A stretch of DNA of 64,000 bases from CAYPTB01 sp964413535. GTDB lineage: Bacteria; Planctomycetota; UBA1135; GCA-002686595. The notes beneath the pieces are model-generated. The model was given only the letters and a program-made list of their open reading frames with translations. It did not search any database and was not told the DNA's origin. Position numbers and translations under genes: made by a program. Shown one piece after another: positions 25,644-35,198 of the stretch (positions are counted from its first letter, which is position 1; each line of letters opens with the position of its first letter). The DNA is taken from positions 62,001 to 126,000 of the forward strand of contig CAYPTB010000029.1 in the NCBI GenBank assembly GCA_964413535.1, given 5' to 3'.

Positions 25644-26722
25644 CGCGCCGATCTCGTCCCGGGGGGTCGCGGTGCGGAGCGTTCGCGCCAGCCCGACACG
25701 ATCTCCTCGAGGGTGGAGGCGATCGTGTGGCGCTGGCGCCACGCGGGGTAGTGTGCAGCGATCTTGCGCAGGTCGCTGTAGTAGCAGATGTGGTCGCCGC
25801 GCCGCGCCTGGTCCAGGATCCGCAGACGCTGCTCGAGGCCTGTGATGCGCTCGACCGTCGCGAACGCCTCGAGGATCGAGCAGGTGTTCTCGCGGCCGCC
25901 ACCCAGGTTGTAGACCTCGCCGGAGCGCGGAGCGTCCACGAACGCGAGGATGAAGCTCGCCACGTCCTCCGCGTGGATGTTGTCGCGCACCTGCTTGCCC
26001 TTGTACCCGAAGACCGTGTACTCGCGCCGCTCGAGGTTCGTCTTGACGAGATAGCTCAGGAAGCCGTGCAGCTCGACGCCGGCGTGGTGCGGGCCCGTCA
26101 GGCAGCCGCCGCGCAGGCAGGCGGTCGGCATGCCGAAGTAGCGCCCGTACTCCTGCACGACGAAGTCCGCGGCGATCTTCGACGCGCCCATCAGCGAGTG
26201 CATCGACTGGTCGATCGGGAAGTCCTCGGGGATACCGTGGGCGAAGGCCGGGTCGTCGTACTCCCAGCGCGTCGCGAGCTCCTTCATCCGGATGCGGTTG
26301 GGGCGGTCGCCGTAGACTTTGTTCGTCGACATGTGCACGAAGGACGCGTCGGGCGAGGCCTGCCGCGCCGCTTCGAGCACGTTGAGCGTGCCGACCGCGT
26401 TCGTGTCGAAGTCGTCGAAGGGGATGGACGCCGCGAGATCGTGCGACGGCTGCGCGGCGCAGTGCACGAGCGCGTCCGGCCGCACGTCGCGCAGGCAGGC
26501 CTGGATCGCCGCGCGATCGCGGATGTCGATGTCGTGGTGGCGGTAGTCGGGGATCTCCGCGCGCAAGTGAGCGAGGTTGAAGCGCGTGTCGCCCTGCGCG
26601 CCGAAGAAGACCGCGCGCTGGTTGTTGTCGATCCCGTGGACGAGCCAGCCGTGGCGCGCGAAGTACGAGCAGACCTCCGAGCCGATCAGGCCGCAGGATC
26701 CGGTGACGAGGAGCCGCTTCAT
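25640..26722 (-). CDS. CDP-paratose-2-epimerase-like SDR with altered catalytic Tyr
   Basis: A 360-residue extended SDR beginning MKRLLVTGSCGLIGSEVC. MSTNKVYGDRPN (131-142) and YKGKQVRDNIHAEDV are hallmarks of the CDP-paratose/tyvelose 2-epimerase subgroup. The canonical YxxxK is SLMGASK here, with Met178 replacing Tyr while Lys182 is retained. I recall related sequences with Phe at this position, so it may be a subgroup feature rather than damage. First gene of the coupled minus-strand operon; the ATG at 26722 lies opposite the divergent gene at 27049. Substrate inferred only by similarity. Confidence 0.82.
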   Translation of the reverse strand: MKRLLVTGSCGLIGSEVCSYFARHGWLVHGIDNNQRAVFFGAQGDTRFNLAHLRAEIPDYRHHDIDIRDRAAIQACLRDVRPDALVHCAAQPSHDLAASIPFDDFDTNAVGTLNVLEAARQASPDASFVHMSTNKVYGDRPNRIRMKELATRWEYDDPAFAHGIPEDFPIDQSMHSLMGASKIAADFVVQEYGRYFGMPTACLRGGCLTGPHHAGVELHGFLSYLVKTNLERREYTVFGYKGKQVRDNIHAEDVASFILAFVDAPRSGEVYNLGGGRENTCSILEAFATVERITGLEQRLRILDQARRGDHICYYSDLRKIAAHYPAWRQRHTIASTLEEIVSGWRERSAPRPPGTRSAR

Positions 26723-27048
26723 GGGCGCCTGCGGCGGCTCGAGCTCCGCGTCGATGGCACGCACGACCGCCGGGGGATCTCGAGCTGTGCGCGGGGTGGA
26801 ACAGGATACGTGCCGCGGCCGGGTCGACAAGGCTGGCGCGCCCGTGCGCGAGTGCGCGAGTGGCGGGTTTTGGCGGGAGCCGGTACCGTTCGCGGGCGCT
26901 CGAGCGACTGCGCGCGAGGTTCGCGCGAGCCGCGCCGTGTGCGAAACGCGCCCCGCGAGATGCGCTGGCCGCGCCCATCGGAGGGGCGCGCACCCGTCCT
27001 CGCAGAGGGCCGCGCCCCGTCGCGCTCGCCCGAGCGTCAACGCCGCCC
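26723..27048. other. 326-bp divergent promoter region
   Basis: Separates the sugar operon on the minus strand from the membrane protein on the plus strand, so both promoters should lie here. No coding sequence or recognisable operator is visible; open frames crossing it are Arg/Ala-rich noise. Confidence 0.45.
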
Positions 27049-28701
27049 ATGGCCACCGAGACGGAGCGTCCCGATCCCACGTCCCGCGCACGCGCGGTCG
27101 CGCGCGCGCTGGTCGCCGTGCTCGTCGTCGCGACGTTCGCCGAGCGCTTCGGCTCGATGCCGACGCCGATCAGCGGGGTGCGGCCGACGCAGTCGGCGAT
27201 GATCGCGGCCAACCTGGACCGCGACCTGTCGGAGCTGGGGCCGCGCGCGATCCTCTATCCGCGCATCGACTACGCGGGCGAGGCGCCCGGCTACCTGCTG
27301 CTCGAGCTCCCGCTCGTGAACCTCGCCGGCGTCGGCTTCCAGCGCGCCTTCGGTCTGCCGCCCGGGACCGCGTACCGGCTGCCGTCGCTCGTCGCGTTCG
27401 CGCTCATGGCGCTGCTCCTCTTCGAGCTCGTGCAGAGGCGCTTCGGGGCGGAGGAGGCCGTCGTCGCCGTGCTGCTCGCGAGCAGCTTCCCGACCGTCGT
27501 GAAGCACTCGGTGCAGGTGATGCCGGAGCAGGGCGCGACGACGGCCTTCCTCGCCGGCCTCTACCTCTTCGACCGGCACCTCGACCGCGGACGGCTGCGC
27601 TGGCTCGCCGCCGCCACGGCGTGCTTCGCCGCGATGCTCCTCGTGAAGTCCACGACGGGAGTGCTGCTGCTCGTCCCCGCCGGCCTCGCGCGCGTCCGCG
27701 GCGGAAGCTGGCGCACGCTCTTCCGGCTGCGCTACGTCGTGGCCGCGGCGGTCGCGGCCGCGCCGCTCGTCGCGTGGAGCGTCCACGCGGCCGCCGTGAA
27801 CCGCACTTCGTTCCTCGACGACGGGTACCGCGTCTCGGACGTCGTGGAGGGATACCTCGCCCAGCGCGGGCGCTGGCCGCTCCTCGTCTCCTCCGAGACC
27901 TACGGGAACCTCGGGCGCTCGCTCGCGGCGGCCTTCGGGCTGCTCGCCCTCGCGCTCGGCGCGCTCGGGATCGCCCGCGGCCTCGCGCGTGGGCCGTGGC
28001 GCGCGCTCTTCGCCTGCTGGCTCGCGTCGCTCGCCCTGTTCTTCGTGGCGCTGCCGTTCCACGTCAGCACGCACTGGTACTACACCCACGGCTACGCGCC
28101 GCTCGTCGCCCTGGGCGGCGCGCTCGTCCTCGGGCCGCTCGTCCGCCGCGCCGCCGGACTCCTCCCGGCCGGCGCCGGCGGTCCTGCGAAGGCGATCGTC
28201 GCGGCGGGGGCGCTCGCGCTCGTCCTGCACGCGCACTGGGGCTTTGTCCCCTACTTCAATCCGGCCGACCAGCGCTTCGGGCGGGCCCTGCGGAGCGTCG
28301 TGCCGTCGCGCTCGCTCGGGATCATCTCGTCGCGCGACATGGAGCTGTGGGACGGCCTCTACTTCCACGCGAGCAACACGCGCGGCTGGCGCAGGAACTT
28401 CCTGAGTCCCGGGGACGCGCGCTGGCTCCGCTCGCTCGCCGAGCTCGAGGCCGACACGGCGAAGCGCAGCAAGAAGTTCCTGCAGACCGTGAGCGAGCGC
28501 AGGGCTAGTTTCGAGCCGAGCCCGCGTCAGCTCACGGAGGAGTTCGTCGAGGAGAAGCGCGCACTCGGCGCCACGTTCCTCGCGCACTTCGGCTCGCCCG
28601 AGGAACTCGCCTCGCTCCTGCCGGACGTATGGGGCCGCCTGACGGCGAGATACCCCGTGCTGGCGCGGAGCACGAACTGGATCGTCTTCGACCTCCGCTG
28701 A
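27049..28701 (+). CDS. Polytopic membrane glycosyltransferase-like protein (GT39/ArnT-type topology)
   Basis: A 550-residue protein with about nine to eleven transmembrane helices (ALVAVLVVATFAERF, LPSLVAFALMALLLFELV, YVVAAAVAAAPLVAWSV, ALFACWLASLALFFVALPF). A cytoplasmic start is followed by a large first loop (PTQSAMIAANLDRDLSELGP) with acidic residues, then FSSFP-like VLLASSFPTVVKHSVQVMPE, the arrangement of the dolichyl-phosphate-mannose/ArnT superfamily that uses polyprenyl-phosphate sugars. The C-terminal 150 residues form a soluble domain. It faces the GT2/epimerase operon and may use its lipid-linked product. ATG at 27049 chosen because residues before it are Arg-rich noise. Confidence 0.68.
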   Translation: MATETERPDPTSRARAVARALVAVLVVATFAERFGSMPTPISGVRPTQSAMIAANLDRDLSELGPRAILYPRIDYAGEAPGYLLLELPLVNLAGVGFQRAFGLPPGTAYRLPSLVAFALMALLLFELVQRRFGAEEAVVAVLLASSFPTVVKHSVQVMPEQGATTAFLAGLYLFDRHLDRGRLRWLAAATACFAAMLLVKSTTGVLLLVPAGLARVRGGSWRTLFRLRYVVAAAVAAAPLVAWSVHAAAVNRTSFLDDGYRVSDVVEGYLAQRGRWPLLVSSETYGNLGRSLAAAFGLLALALGALGIARGLARGPWRALFACWLASLALFFVALPFHVSTHWYYTHGYAPLVALGGALVLGPLVRRAAGLLPAGAGGPAKAIVAAGALALVLHAHWGFVPYFNPADQRFGRALRSVVPSRSLGIISSRDMELWDGLYFHASNTRGWRRNFLSPGDARWLRSLAELEADTAKRSKKFLQTVSERRASFEPSPRQLTEEFVEEKRALGATFLAHFGSPEELASLLPDVWGRLTARYPVLARSTNWIVFDLR

Positions 28702-28738
28702 CGCCGCTGCGGCCGGGACGCCCGGCGCGACGACGAGG

Positions 28739-29302
28739 TCACCGCCGGGTGCGGCGTTTCTTGCTGGAGCGCTTGCCCTCGCTCCGTCCCGCGCCCGAGC
28801 CGGCGGCGAAGTACTGCGTTCCGCGCTTCTGGCCTTCCGTGCGCAGCTTGCCGTCGGCGAGCAGCATCTGCACCGGGCGCTTCAATTCCTTCGACGGCAC
28901 GCCGATGGCCGCGCTGATTTCTTCGACGCGCAGGCCGGGGTTCGACTGCACCTCGGCGTGGACGGACGCGGCCAGCGCGTCCAGGTCCTCGGCCGAGCGC
29001 CGCACGCGCTCGCCTCCGGAAGCCGCGCCGAGCCCCAGCTCGGCCAGGCGCTCGGCGAGGATCGCGCGAGCCGATTCCACGGCGCGCCGGGTGTCCCCGG
29101 CGCTGTTGGCGAGCACGCGATCGAGGGCCTTCACCGCCCCGAGAAGCGCCTTGCCCTCCCCGCTCTTCATGGCTTCCTTCGCCGCCGCGCGCTGCTTGAC
29201 TTCCTCGATCTTCTTCTCGAGGTCGGCGATCAGTTGCTCGGGAGAACGTCGGCTGCGCTTGCCGCCGTCGGTCTCGGTGCGTGTCTTTGCCTTGCGTGCC
29301 AT
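28739..29302 (-). CDS. Basic coiled-coil winged-helix DNA-binding protein
   Basis: A 187-residue protein. The N-terminus is Lys/Arg-rich, followed by a coiled coil (SPEQLIADLEKKIEEVKQRA). The C-terminal half is a winged helix: VHAEVQSNPGLRVEEISAAI, GVPSKELKRPVQMLLADGKL and a wing RTEGQKRGTQYF, as in small DNA-binding proteins of planctomycetes and myxobacteria, then a Lys/Arg tail. Basic ends plus a wHTH suggest a chromosome-associated or regulatory role. The ATG at 29302 is preferred to one at 29338. It is convergent with the membrane protein, stops 37 bases apart. Confidence 0.75.
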   Translation of the reverse strand: MARKAKTRTETDGGKRSRRSPEQLIADLEKKIEEVKQRAAAKEAMKSGEGKALLGAVKALDRVLANSAGDTRRAVESARAILAERLAELGLGAASGGERVRRSAEDLDALAASVHAEVQSNPGLRVEEISAAIGVPSKELKRPVQMLLADGKLRTEGQKRGTQYFAAGSGAGRSEGKRSSKKRRTRR

Positions 29303-29464
29303 GGGCGGATTCTGGCTTGCGATCGGGGCGGCGTCCATCGCGGTCTCGATCCCGATCCGCGCGCCGACGCTTCTCGAACGCGCGCTCGGCCCTCTAGGAC
29401 TCGGCTCGGTCTTCGCCGACCTCGATCCCCGGCTCGCGGCGCGTTCGATCGCTGCCCTGCGAGC

Positions 29465-30823
29465 TCAACGGAGTCGTACGTGCACGTGCTCGGCGGGCCG
29501 CAGCGTCGCCAGCGGTCGAGGGGCCGGCCGGGGCGAGAGGGGCTCGAGCTCGAAGCGCGCGAGGATCTTCGCCAGGAAGACGCGGGTCTCCACCCGCGCG
29601 AAGGCCTCGCCCGGACAGCGGCGCGGTCCGAGGCCGAAGGGCAGGAACGCCGTCGAGTCGGCATCGCCCCCTTCGAGGAAGCGCTCGGGGCGGAAGCACT
29701 CGGGCTCGGGCCAGTAGACGGGGTTTCGCTGGATCGCGTGGATGGGCACGCTCACGAAGGAGCGCGGCGAGATGGCGTAGCCGCCGACCTCGTGGGCCGT
29801 GAGGACGCGCCGCATGATCATCCACGCCGGCGGCGCGAGACGCAGGCATTCGGAGACGACGGCGTCGAGGAGCGGCATCGGCGCGAGGCCGAGCGCGCCA
29901 CCGGCGTCGATACGCTCGCGCGCCTCGGCGCCCACGCGGCGCTGCAGGCTTGGGTCGCGGGCGAGATGATCGAAGGCCCAGGCCAGCGTGTTCGCCGTGG
30001 TCTCGTGGCCGGCCATCAGGAGGCTCATCGCCTCGTCGCGCAGGTCGCGCTCCGCGAGGGGCGCGCCGTTGGGGTCCCTGAGCTCGCGCAAGCGCGGGAG
30101 CAGGGAGGGTTCCTCGCCGGACGGGTCGCGGAGCGCCGCGTACACGATCGCGTCGAGCCGCGCGATCGCCGCGCGATAGGAGCGGTTGACCGAGGTCGGC
30201 GCGCGCAGCGGAAGCTTGACGAGGGAGCTCGAGCGGCGCAGCGCGAGGCGAGCGACCGTTTCGACGGCTTCGGAGATCGCCTCGGCCCGAGCGGACAGGT
30301 CGAGGCCGAAGAGCACGCGACCGATCACCGCGATGGCGAAGTGCATCGCGTCCGCGGAGACGTCGAGCGGGAATCCGGCGCGGCGCGCCGCGTCCCAGCG
30401 CTCGACGCGCAGGTCGGCTTCGCGTTCGATGGCGACTGCGAGCTCGGGCAACGAGCGGCGGCCGATCAGGGGTGCGATCCCCTCGCGCCGCGCCTTCCAG
30501 AGCGCGCCCTCGCTCACGAGCAGGCCGCGGCCGAGGAGCGGAACGAGTTCGTCGATTACGCCCTCCTTCGTGTAGGCGTCGTGGTGGTCGACCAACGCTT
30601 CGCGCACGAGGCGCGGGTCGAACAGCGTGTAGAAGACGAGCGGGCCGACGCGCCGCCGCACGATCTCCCCATAGCTCGCTTGCAGCTCGAGGAAATACGC
30701 CAGCGGGTCGCGCAGGAAGGCGAGCGATCCGCTCAGTCCGCTGAAGACTCCCGGGCCGGGTGCGCGGCCTCCGGACGACGCGCGGCTCGAGCGCAGGGGA
30801 GCGCGCGCGCGGGTGTCGGGCAT
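29465..30823 (-). CDS. Cytochrome P450 monooxygenase
   Basis: A 452-residue soluble bacterial P450. I-helix oxygen-binding motif AGHETTANTLAW, K-helix ExxR in SECLRLAPP, and heme-binding loop FGLGPRRCPG with the axial Cys at about residue 403. The N-terminal 30 residues are low-complexity without a membrane anchor. The enzyme needs electrons from a ferredoxin/reductase pair, which is not encoded next to it. The ATG at 30823 gives a normal family length; an upstream Met within Arg-rich sequence is rejected. Substrate cannot be predicted; it stands alone between a DNA-binding gene and an efflux operon. Confidence 0.95.
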   Translation of the reverse strand: MPDTRARAPLRSSRASSGGRAPGPGVFSGLSGSLAFLRDPLAYFLELQASYGEIVRRRVGPLVFYTLFDPRLVREALVDHHDAYTKEGVIDELVPLLGRGLLVSEGALWKARREGIAPLIGRRSLPELAVAIEREADLRVERWDAARRAGFPLDVSADAMHFAIAVIGRVLFGLDLSARAEAISEAVETVARLALRRSSSLVKLPLRAPTSVNRSYRAAIARLDAIVYAALRDPSGEEPSLLPRLRELRDPNGAPLAERDLRDEAMSLLMAGHETTANTLAWAFDHLARDPSLQRRVGAEARERIDAGGALGLAPMPLLDAVVSECLRLAPPAWMIMRRVLTAHEVGGYAISPRSFVSVPIHAIQRNPVYWPEPECFRPERFLEGGDADSTAFLPFGLGPRRCPGEAFARVETRVFLAKILARFELEPLSPRPAPRPLATLRPAEHVHVRLR

Positions 30824-30948
30824 GGACCGCAGTATCGGAGCCCCCGCAGGGCGCATCAAGCACGGGTGACGTCGCCGCCGCGGTCGGGGGAGGTTTTCGA
30901 AGGCCCTGGTTGCCCGGCGCGGCTCGCGGGTCGATAAGATCGACCTCG

Positions 30949-31353
30949 ATGCGGCTCCCTCTCCTTGCGCTCCTCCTGTTGGTCCTGCCCGGCCTCGCGC
31001 TGGGAGGAGGATGGCGATTGCGGGTTTGCACCGACGGCGTCCTCGGCGCGGAGAATTGCTGTGCCGCGCCGGCGGAGGCGAGTTGCTGTGCGGAGGAAGA
31101 CGCCTCGCCGAGCGTGGCGCGCCAGGCCGGTCACGCCTGCGAGTCCTGCTGCATCGACATCGACACGCCTTCGGGAGCGTCGGCTTCCACGCCGCGGCCG
31201 CAGGACGAGGACGTGAAGCTCGCGCACGTGCTCGATCTCGCGGACGACGGGCGGCCCTGCGCCCCGCGCGCACCCGCGGTCCGCCGCCGCGCGCCGCGTT
31301 CCGTCGCGCTCGCTCCACCGGGGCGCGCGAAGCCCCTGCCCCTGCGGATCTGA
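30949..31353 (+). CDS. Small exported cysteine-rich protein
   Basis: A 134-residue protein with a clear signal peptide (RLPLLALLLLVLPGLALGGG). The mature part holds several Cys pairs: ENCC, ASCC, HACESCC followed by IDID, plus single cysteines, and a His beside CESCC. This suggests a periplasmic metal-binding or disulfide-stabilised protein. It lies 100 bases upstream of a complete tripartite ABC efflux operon on the same strand, so it may sense or deliver the substrate. I do not recognise a named family. Confidence 0.65.
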   Translation: MRLPLLALLLLVLPGLALGGGWRLRVCTDGVLGAENCCAAPAEASCCAEEDASPSVARQAGHACESCCIDIDTPSGASASTPRPQDEDVKLAHVLDLADDGRPCAPRAPAVRRRAPRSVALAPPGRAKPLPLRI

Positions 31354-31453
31354 GCCGGACCCGAACGCGGTCGTGCGCGAGCTCAGCTCGCGCGGTCATC
31401 GGCCGAGCATCGCTCGCGCCGTCGTCCGTCCGGTCCCTCACCCGCGGAGAGCC

Positions 31454-32971
31454 ATGGCTCCCACTCTCGGCGCCTCGCGCGCGCACCTCACGTTTCGCAT
31501 TCGCGTTTCACTCCTCGCTTCTCTGACCGCGTGCGCGGCGCCGGCTCCCGCGCCGATCGAGCCCGACGCGCTCGCGGCGGACGTCGTCGCGCGCGGCGCG
31601 ACGGCCGAGCACGTGGCGCTCGCGCTGGAGCTCGCCGACCTGCGCGCGCTCCCGTTCGAGCGCCCGCGCGTCGAGGGCGAACCCGATTACGACCAGGGCG
31701 ACTTCTGGTACGCGAGCGCACTCGCTTTCAACGGCGCGCTCGTCGACGCGCGGCGGCAATTCGGGGCGGCGTCGGCCCGGGCGCGCTCCGCCGGCGCTCC
31801 GGACGCGGCCGTGCTCGAGGTCGAGCACCTGGGGACGGGTTCGGATCGCGAGACCTTCGCCGCGCTCACCTTCGACCTGCTCGGATTGCTCGACGCCGGG
31901 CGCTCGAAGGCCGCGCACGAGCTCGCCCGGGCGGAGGCGCGCGCCGCGTTCTCGGACGTGGAGTCGGCGGCCTGGGCCGCGCGCTTCGCCGTCGACCGCG
32001 CGCGCACGGAGCTCGGCCACTCGCTCGCGCAGGTGGACGAGCTCACGCGCTTGCTCGCGACGGCCGAGGCCAGCCGCGTGCGCGCCGAGCACCTCTTCGC
32101 GCACGGCCGGGTCTCCGACGGCGAGCTGGCGCGCCTGCGGGCGAAGGTGTTCGAGGTCGAGCACGACTTGCACGAGCAATGGGTGCACGTCGCGCTGCAC
32201 CGGCGCGAGCTCGCGGACGCAGCGGGCCTGCCGCCGTCGGCGCCGGCGCTCGACGCGCCGACGCGCTCGACGCTCGACCTCCTGCTCGCGCGGGCCGTAC
32301 TGCCGCCGCTCCCCAGCGCGCGCGAGCTCCTCGAGCGGAGCCCGCCCGTTCGCAGGGCGCGGCTCGAGTACGCGCTCGCCGAGGCGCTCCTGCGCGACGA
32401 GGTCGCGCGCACGCGACCCGGCCTGCGCCTCGGGCCGGCGCTCGAGCTGACGGTCGACGACTCCCTCCTGGGGGGCATGCTCGTGCTCGACCTGCCGCAC
32501 GCGCGCGCGTTGTCGGCTCGCGTGGGGGCGGCCCTCGAGGTGCGCGAGGGCGCGCGCGAAGCGCTCGAGGAAACCCTGCGGGCCGAGCTGGCGCGCATCG
32601 AGGAGCAGCGCGCTCGGTTCGACGAGGCGATCGCGGCGCTCGCCGAGCACGTCGTGCCGCGCGCGGTCGAGTCGGAGCGCGAGTGGCGCGCGGCGCGCGC
32701 GCGCTTCGACGTCGATCCGCTGCGCGCCGAAGAGGTCGGAATGGCCCTGCGCGACCGCGCGATGGCGCTCGGGAGCCTGTGGGAGGTGCGCCACGAGGCC
32801 GTGCTCGCATGGCTCGATCTCGAGGAAGCGATCGGGCCCGCGGGACCACAACCCACCGATGGAGCGAGCACGGGCGCGGGGGACGGAGGGCCGGCGGCAG
32901 CCCGGCCTGCCACGCCCGCCACCGAACGGCTCCCGGACGCAGAGCCTCGGAGCAGGGGGGTGCGCCGATGA
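31454..32971 (+). CDS. TolC-like outer-membrane factor lipoprotein of an ABC efflux system
   Basis: A 505-residue outer-membrane efflux component. The leader ends in a lipobox (LLASLTAC). The body is long amphipathic helices rich in Ala, Glu and Arg (RLRAKVFEVEHDLHEQWVHV, ALAEALLRDEVARTRPGLRL) with the TolC-type repeat RPGLRLGPALELTVDDSL and LGGMLVLDLP. The last 50 residues are Pro/Ala/Gly-rich. It overlaps the HlyD gene by ATGA (32968-32971). Forms the outer-membrane channel with the following three gene products. Confidence 0.78.
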   Translation: MAPTLGASRAHLTFRIRVSLLASLTACAAPAPAPIEPDALAADVVARGATAEHVALALELADLRALPFERPRVEGEPDYDQGDFWYASALAFNGALVDARRQFGAASARARSAGAPDAAVLEVEHLGTGSDRETFAALTFDLLGLLDAGRSKAAHELARAEARAAFSDVESAAWAARFAVDRARTELGHSLAQVDELTRLLATAEASRVRAEHLFAHGRVSDGELARLRAKVFEVEHDLHEQWVHVALHRRELADAAGLPPSAPALDAPTRSTLDLLLARAVLPPLPSARELLERSPPVRRARLEYALAEALLRDEVARTRPGLRLGPALELTVDDSLLGGMLVLDLPHARALSARVGAALEVREGAREALEETLRAELARIEEQRARFDEAIAALAEHVVPRAVESEREWRAARARFDVDPLRAEEVGMALRDRAMALGSLWEVRHEAVLAWLDLEEAIGPAGPQPTDGASTGAGDGGPAAARPATPATERLPDAEPRSRGVRR

Positions 32972-34509
32972 GCAAGGCGAATCCGAACGTCGACCTCGAC
33001 TCGCTGTCGCGTCCGGCAGCGCGTCCGGAAGAACGGTCGCGCGCGGGCGCGCAGCCGCCTCGGCGGCGCTTCTGGTTCCTGCTGGTCCCCGTCGCGTTGC
33101 TCGTCGGCTTCACGGCGCTCTTCGCGTCGAGCCTCACCGATTGGCTCGGCGGCGCGCTCGAGGTCGAGGTCGTGCGGCCCGTTCCCGTCGTGGGCGGCGC
33201 AGCTCCGGCGGCCGGGCAGGTCGTCGTGCAGGCGGCCGGTTGGATCGAGCCCGATCCGTTCCCGATCCGCGTGAGCGCGCTCGTGAGCGGGGTCGTGCGC
33301 GAGCTGTTCGTGCAGGAGTCGGACGAAGTCCAGGCGGGCCTGGCCGTGGCGCAGCTCGTCGACGAGGACGCCGCGCTCGAGCTGCGCGAGGCCGAGGCGA
33401 CGTTGGCGGGAGCGCGCGCCGAGCTCGCGCGCCGTGAGGCCGAGCGCGAGGCCGCGCAGGCCTCCTTCGACGCCGCACTCGAGGTGAACGAGCGCGCGGC
33501 CACGGCGCAGGCCGAGCTGGAGGGCAAACGCGCCGAGGCGCTGCACCGCGCGCAGGCCGCGCTCGCGGCCGAGGCGCGTCTCTCCGCCGACGAGTCCGAG
33601 CTCGTGGTGCAGCGCTACCTGACCGACGCGGGCTCGGCCGGGCCGCGCGCCGTCGAGCTCGCCGAAGCCGCGCTGGCGCAGACGCGCGCGGAGGTCGAGA
33701 GCGCGAGGGCGGACGCAGAGCTCGCGAGCGCGGGAGCGCGCGCTGCGGAAGCCGTGCTCGAGCGCGCGCGGGGCGACCTCGAGCTGCGCATCGAGGAGAA
33801 GCTGCGCGTGGGCGCGGCCGAAGCGTCCGCGTCGGAAGCGCGCGCGAAGCTGGACGGGGCGCAGGTCGCGGTCGACGCGGCGCGCCTCGCGCTCGAGCGC
33901 ACCACCGTGCGAGCACCCGCCGACGGCGTCGTTCTCGAGCGGCTCGCCGTGCCGGGCGCGGAGCTCTCGGCCGCGAGTTCGGGACTGGTCACGATGTACG
34001 ACCCGCGCCGTCTGCGAGCGCGCGTCGAGGTGCCGCAGGGCGAGATCGGGAAGCTCGCCGTCGGTCAGGCCGTGCGCGTCGAGTCCGACACGCGACCCGG
34101 CCGTCCGTACGCCGGCGAGGTGATCCGCCTCGTGCAGCTGGCCGACATCAACCGGGTCACGCTGCAGGTGCACGTGAGCATCACCGACGCGGACTCCCTC
34201 CTGCGGCCGGAGATGCTGGTCCAAGCGCGCTTCCTCGGCGCGGGCGAGACCGGTTCCGGGGAAGCCTCGACCCACGCGGCGCCCGTGCGCATCCCGGCGA
34301 AGCTCGTCGTCGACGGCGGCGCGGTGTGGGTGCTCGACGCGCAGGGGAAGACGGCCGTGCGGCGCGACGTGCGCGTGGGCGACGTCGAGGGCGACTCCGT
34401 GCGGATCCTCGCGGGATTGAACCTCACCGACAAGGTCATCGCTTCGCAGCTCGAGCGGCTGGAACCGGGGATGCGCGTCCGCGCGCACCCTGCGGGAAGG
34501 GAGCACTAG
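32968..34509 (+). CDS. HlyD/MacA-type periplasmic adaptor
   Basis: A 513-residue membrane-fusion protein. A transmembrane anchor lies at about 35-54 (FWFLLVPVALLVGFTALFA). The biotinyl-lipoyl half-motifs flank a very long coiled coil (about 125-300, Ala/Glu/Arg-rich): VSALVSGVVRELFVQESDEV before it and TTVRAPADGVVLERLAVPGA after it, then beta-barrel sequence GKLAVGQAVRVESDTRPGRP. The adaptor links the ABC transporter to the outer-membrane factor. The ATG overlaps the upstream stop; the ATPase begins 2 bases after its stop. Confidence 0.9.
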   Translation: MSKANPNVDLDSLSRPAARPEERSRAGAQPPRRRFWFLLVPVALLVGFTALFASSLTDWLGGALEVEVVRPVPVVGGAAPAAGQVVVQAAGWIEPDPFPIRVSALVSGVVRELFVQESDEVQAGLAVAQLVDEDAALELREAEATLAGARAELARREAEREAAQASFDAALEVNERAATAQAELEGKRAEALHRAQAALAAEARLSADESELVVQRYLTDAGSAGPRAVELAEAALAQTRAEVESARADAELASAGARAAEAVLERARGDLELRIEEKLRVGAAEASASEARAKLDGAQVAVDAARLALERTTVRAPADGVVLERLAVPGAELSAASSGLVTMYDPRRLRARVEVPQGEIGKLAVGQAVRVESDTRPGRPYAGEVIRLVQLADINRVTLQVHVSITDADSLLRPEMLVQARFLGAGETGSGEASTHAAPVRIPAKLVVDGGAVWVLDAQGKTAVRRDVRVGDVEGDSVRILAGLNLTDKVIASQLERLEPGMRVRAHPAGREH

Positions 34510-34511
34510 GG

Positions 34512-35198
34512 ATGGCGTTCATCGAGCTCGAGGGCGTCACGAAGACCTACGCGAAGGGCGACATCCAGGTGGTGCCGCTCGCGAACGTCACGCTCTCGAT
34601 CGAGGCGGGCGAGTTCTTCGTACTGCTCGGCCCGTCGGGGAGCGGCAAGACGACGTTGCTCAACCTGATCGCCGGGATCGACCGGCCGCAGGAAGGGACG
34701 ATCCGCGTCGCCGGGGCGGAGCTCGGCCGACTGTCGGCGGGAAAGCTCTCCGACTGGCGCGCCGAGACGGTCGGCTACGTGTTCCAGAGCGCCAACCTCG
34801 TGCCCGTGTTGACGGCCCACGAGAACGTCGAGCTGCCGCTCGGGCTGTTCCCGCTGTCGCGCGCCGAGCGCCACCGGCGCGCGTCGCTCGCGCTGGAGGC
34901 CGTCGGGCTCTCCGACCGCGCGCACCACCTGCCGCGCCAGCTCTCCGGCGGACAGGAGCAGCGCGTGGCCATCGCGCGCGCGATCGTCGCGGATCCGCCG
35001 CTGCTCGTGTGCGACGAGCCGACCGGCAACCTCGACCACGAGAGCGCGGAGGACGTGCTCGCGCTCGTCGACCGCCTGCACCGCGAGCGCGCGAAGACGA
35101 TCGTGATGGTCACGCACGACGCGCGCGCGGCCGCGCACGGCACGCGCCGCATGGTGCTCGACAAGGGCCGCTTCCTGACCGAGGAGGCCGCGCCGTGA
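34512..35198 (+). CDS. ABC transporter ATPase, MacB/LolD family
   Basis: A 228-residue ATPase with Walker A GPSGSGKTT, Q-loop VFQSANLVPVLTAHENV, signature LSGGQEQRVAIARAI, Walker B LLVCDEPTGNLD and H-loop MVTHD. The NLD after DEPTG is typical of the LolD/MacB branch, which drives lipoprotein release or macrolide/peptide export with FtsX-like permeases. GTGA overlap couples it to the first permease. Substrate unknown. Confidence 0.95.
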   Translation: MAFIELEGVTKTYAKGDIQVVPLANVTLSIEAGEFFVLLGPSGSGKTTLLNLIAGIDRPQEGTIRVAGAELGRLSAGKLSDWRAETVGYVFQSANLVPVLTAHENVELPLGLFPLSRAERHRRASLALEAVGLSDRAHHLPRQLSGGQEQRVAIARAIVADPPLLVCDEPTGNLDHESAEDVLALVDRLHRERAKTIVMVTHDARAAAHGTRRMVLDKGRFLTEEAAP

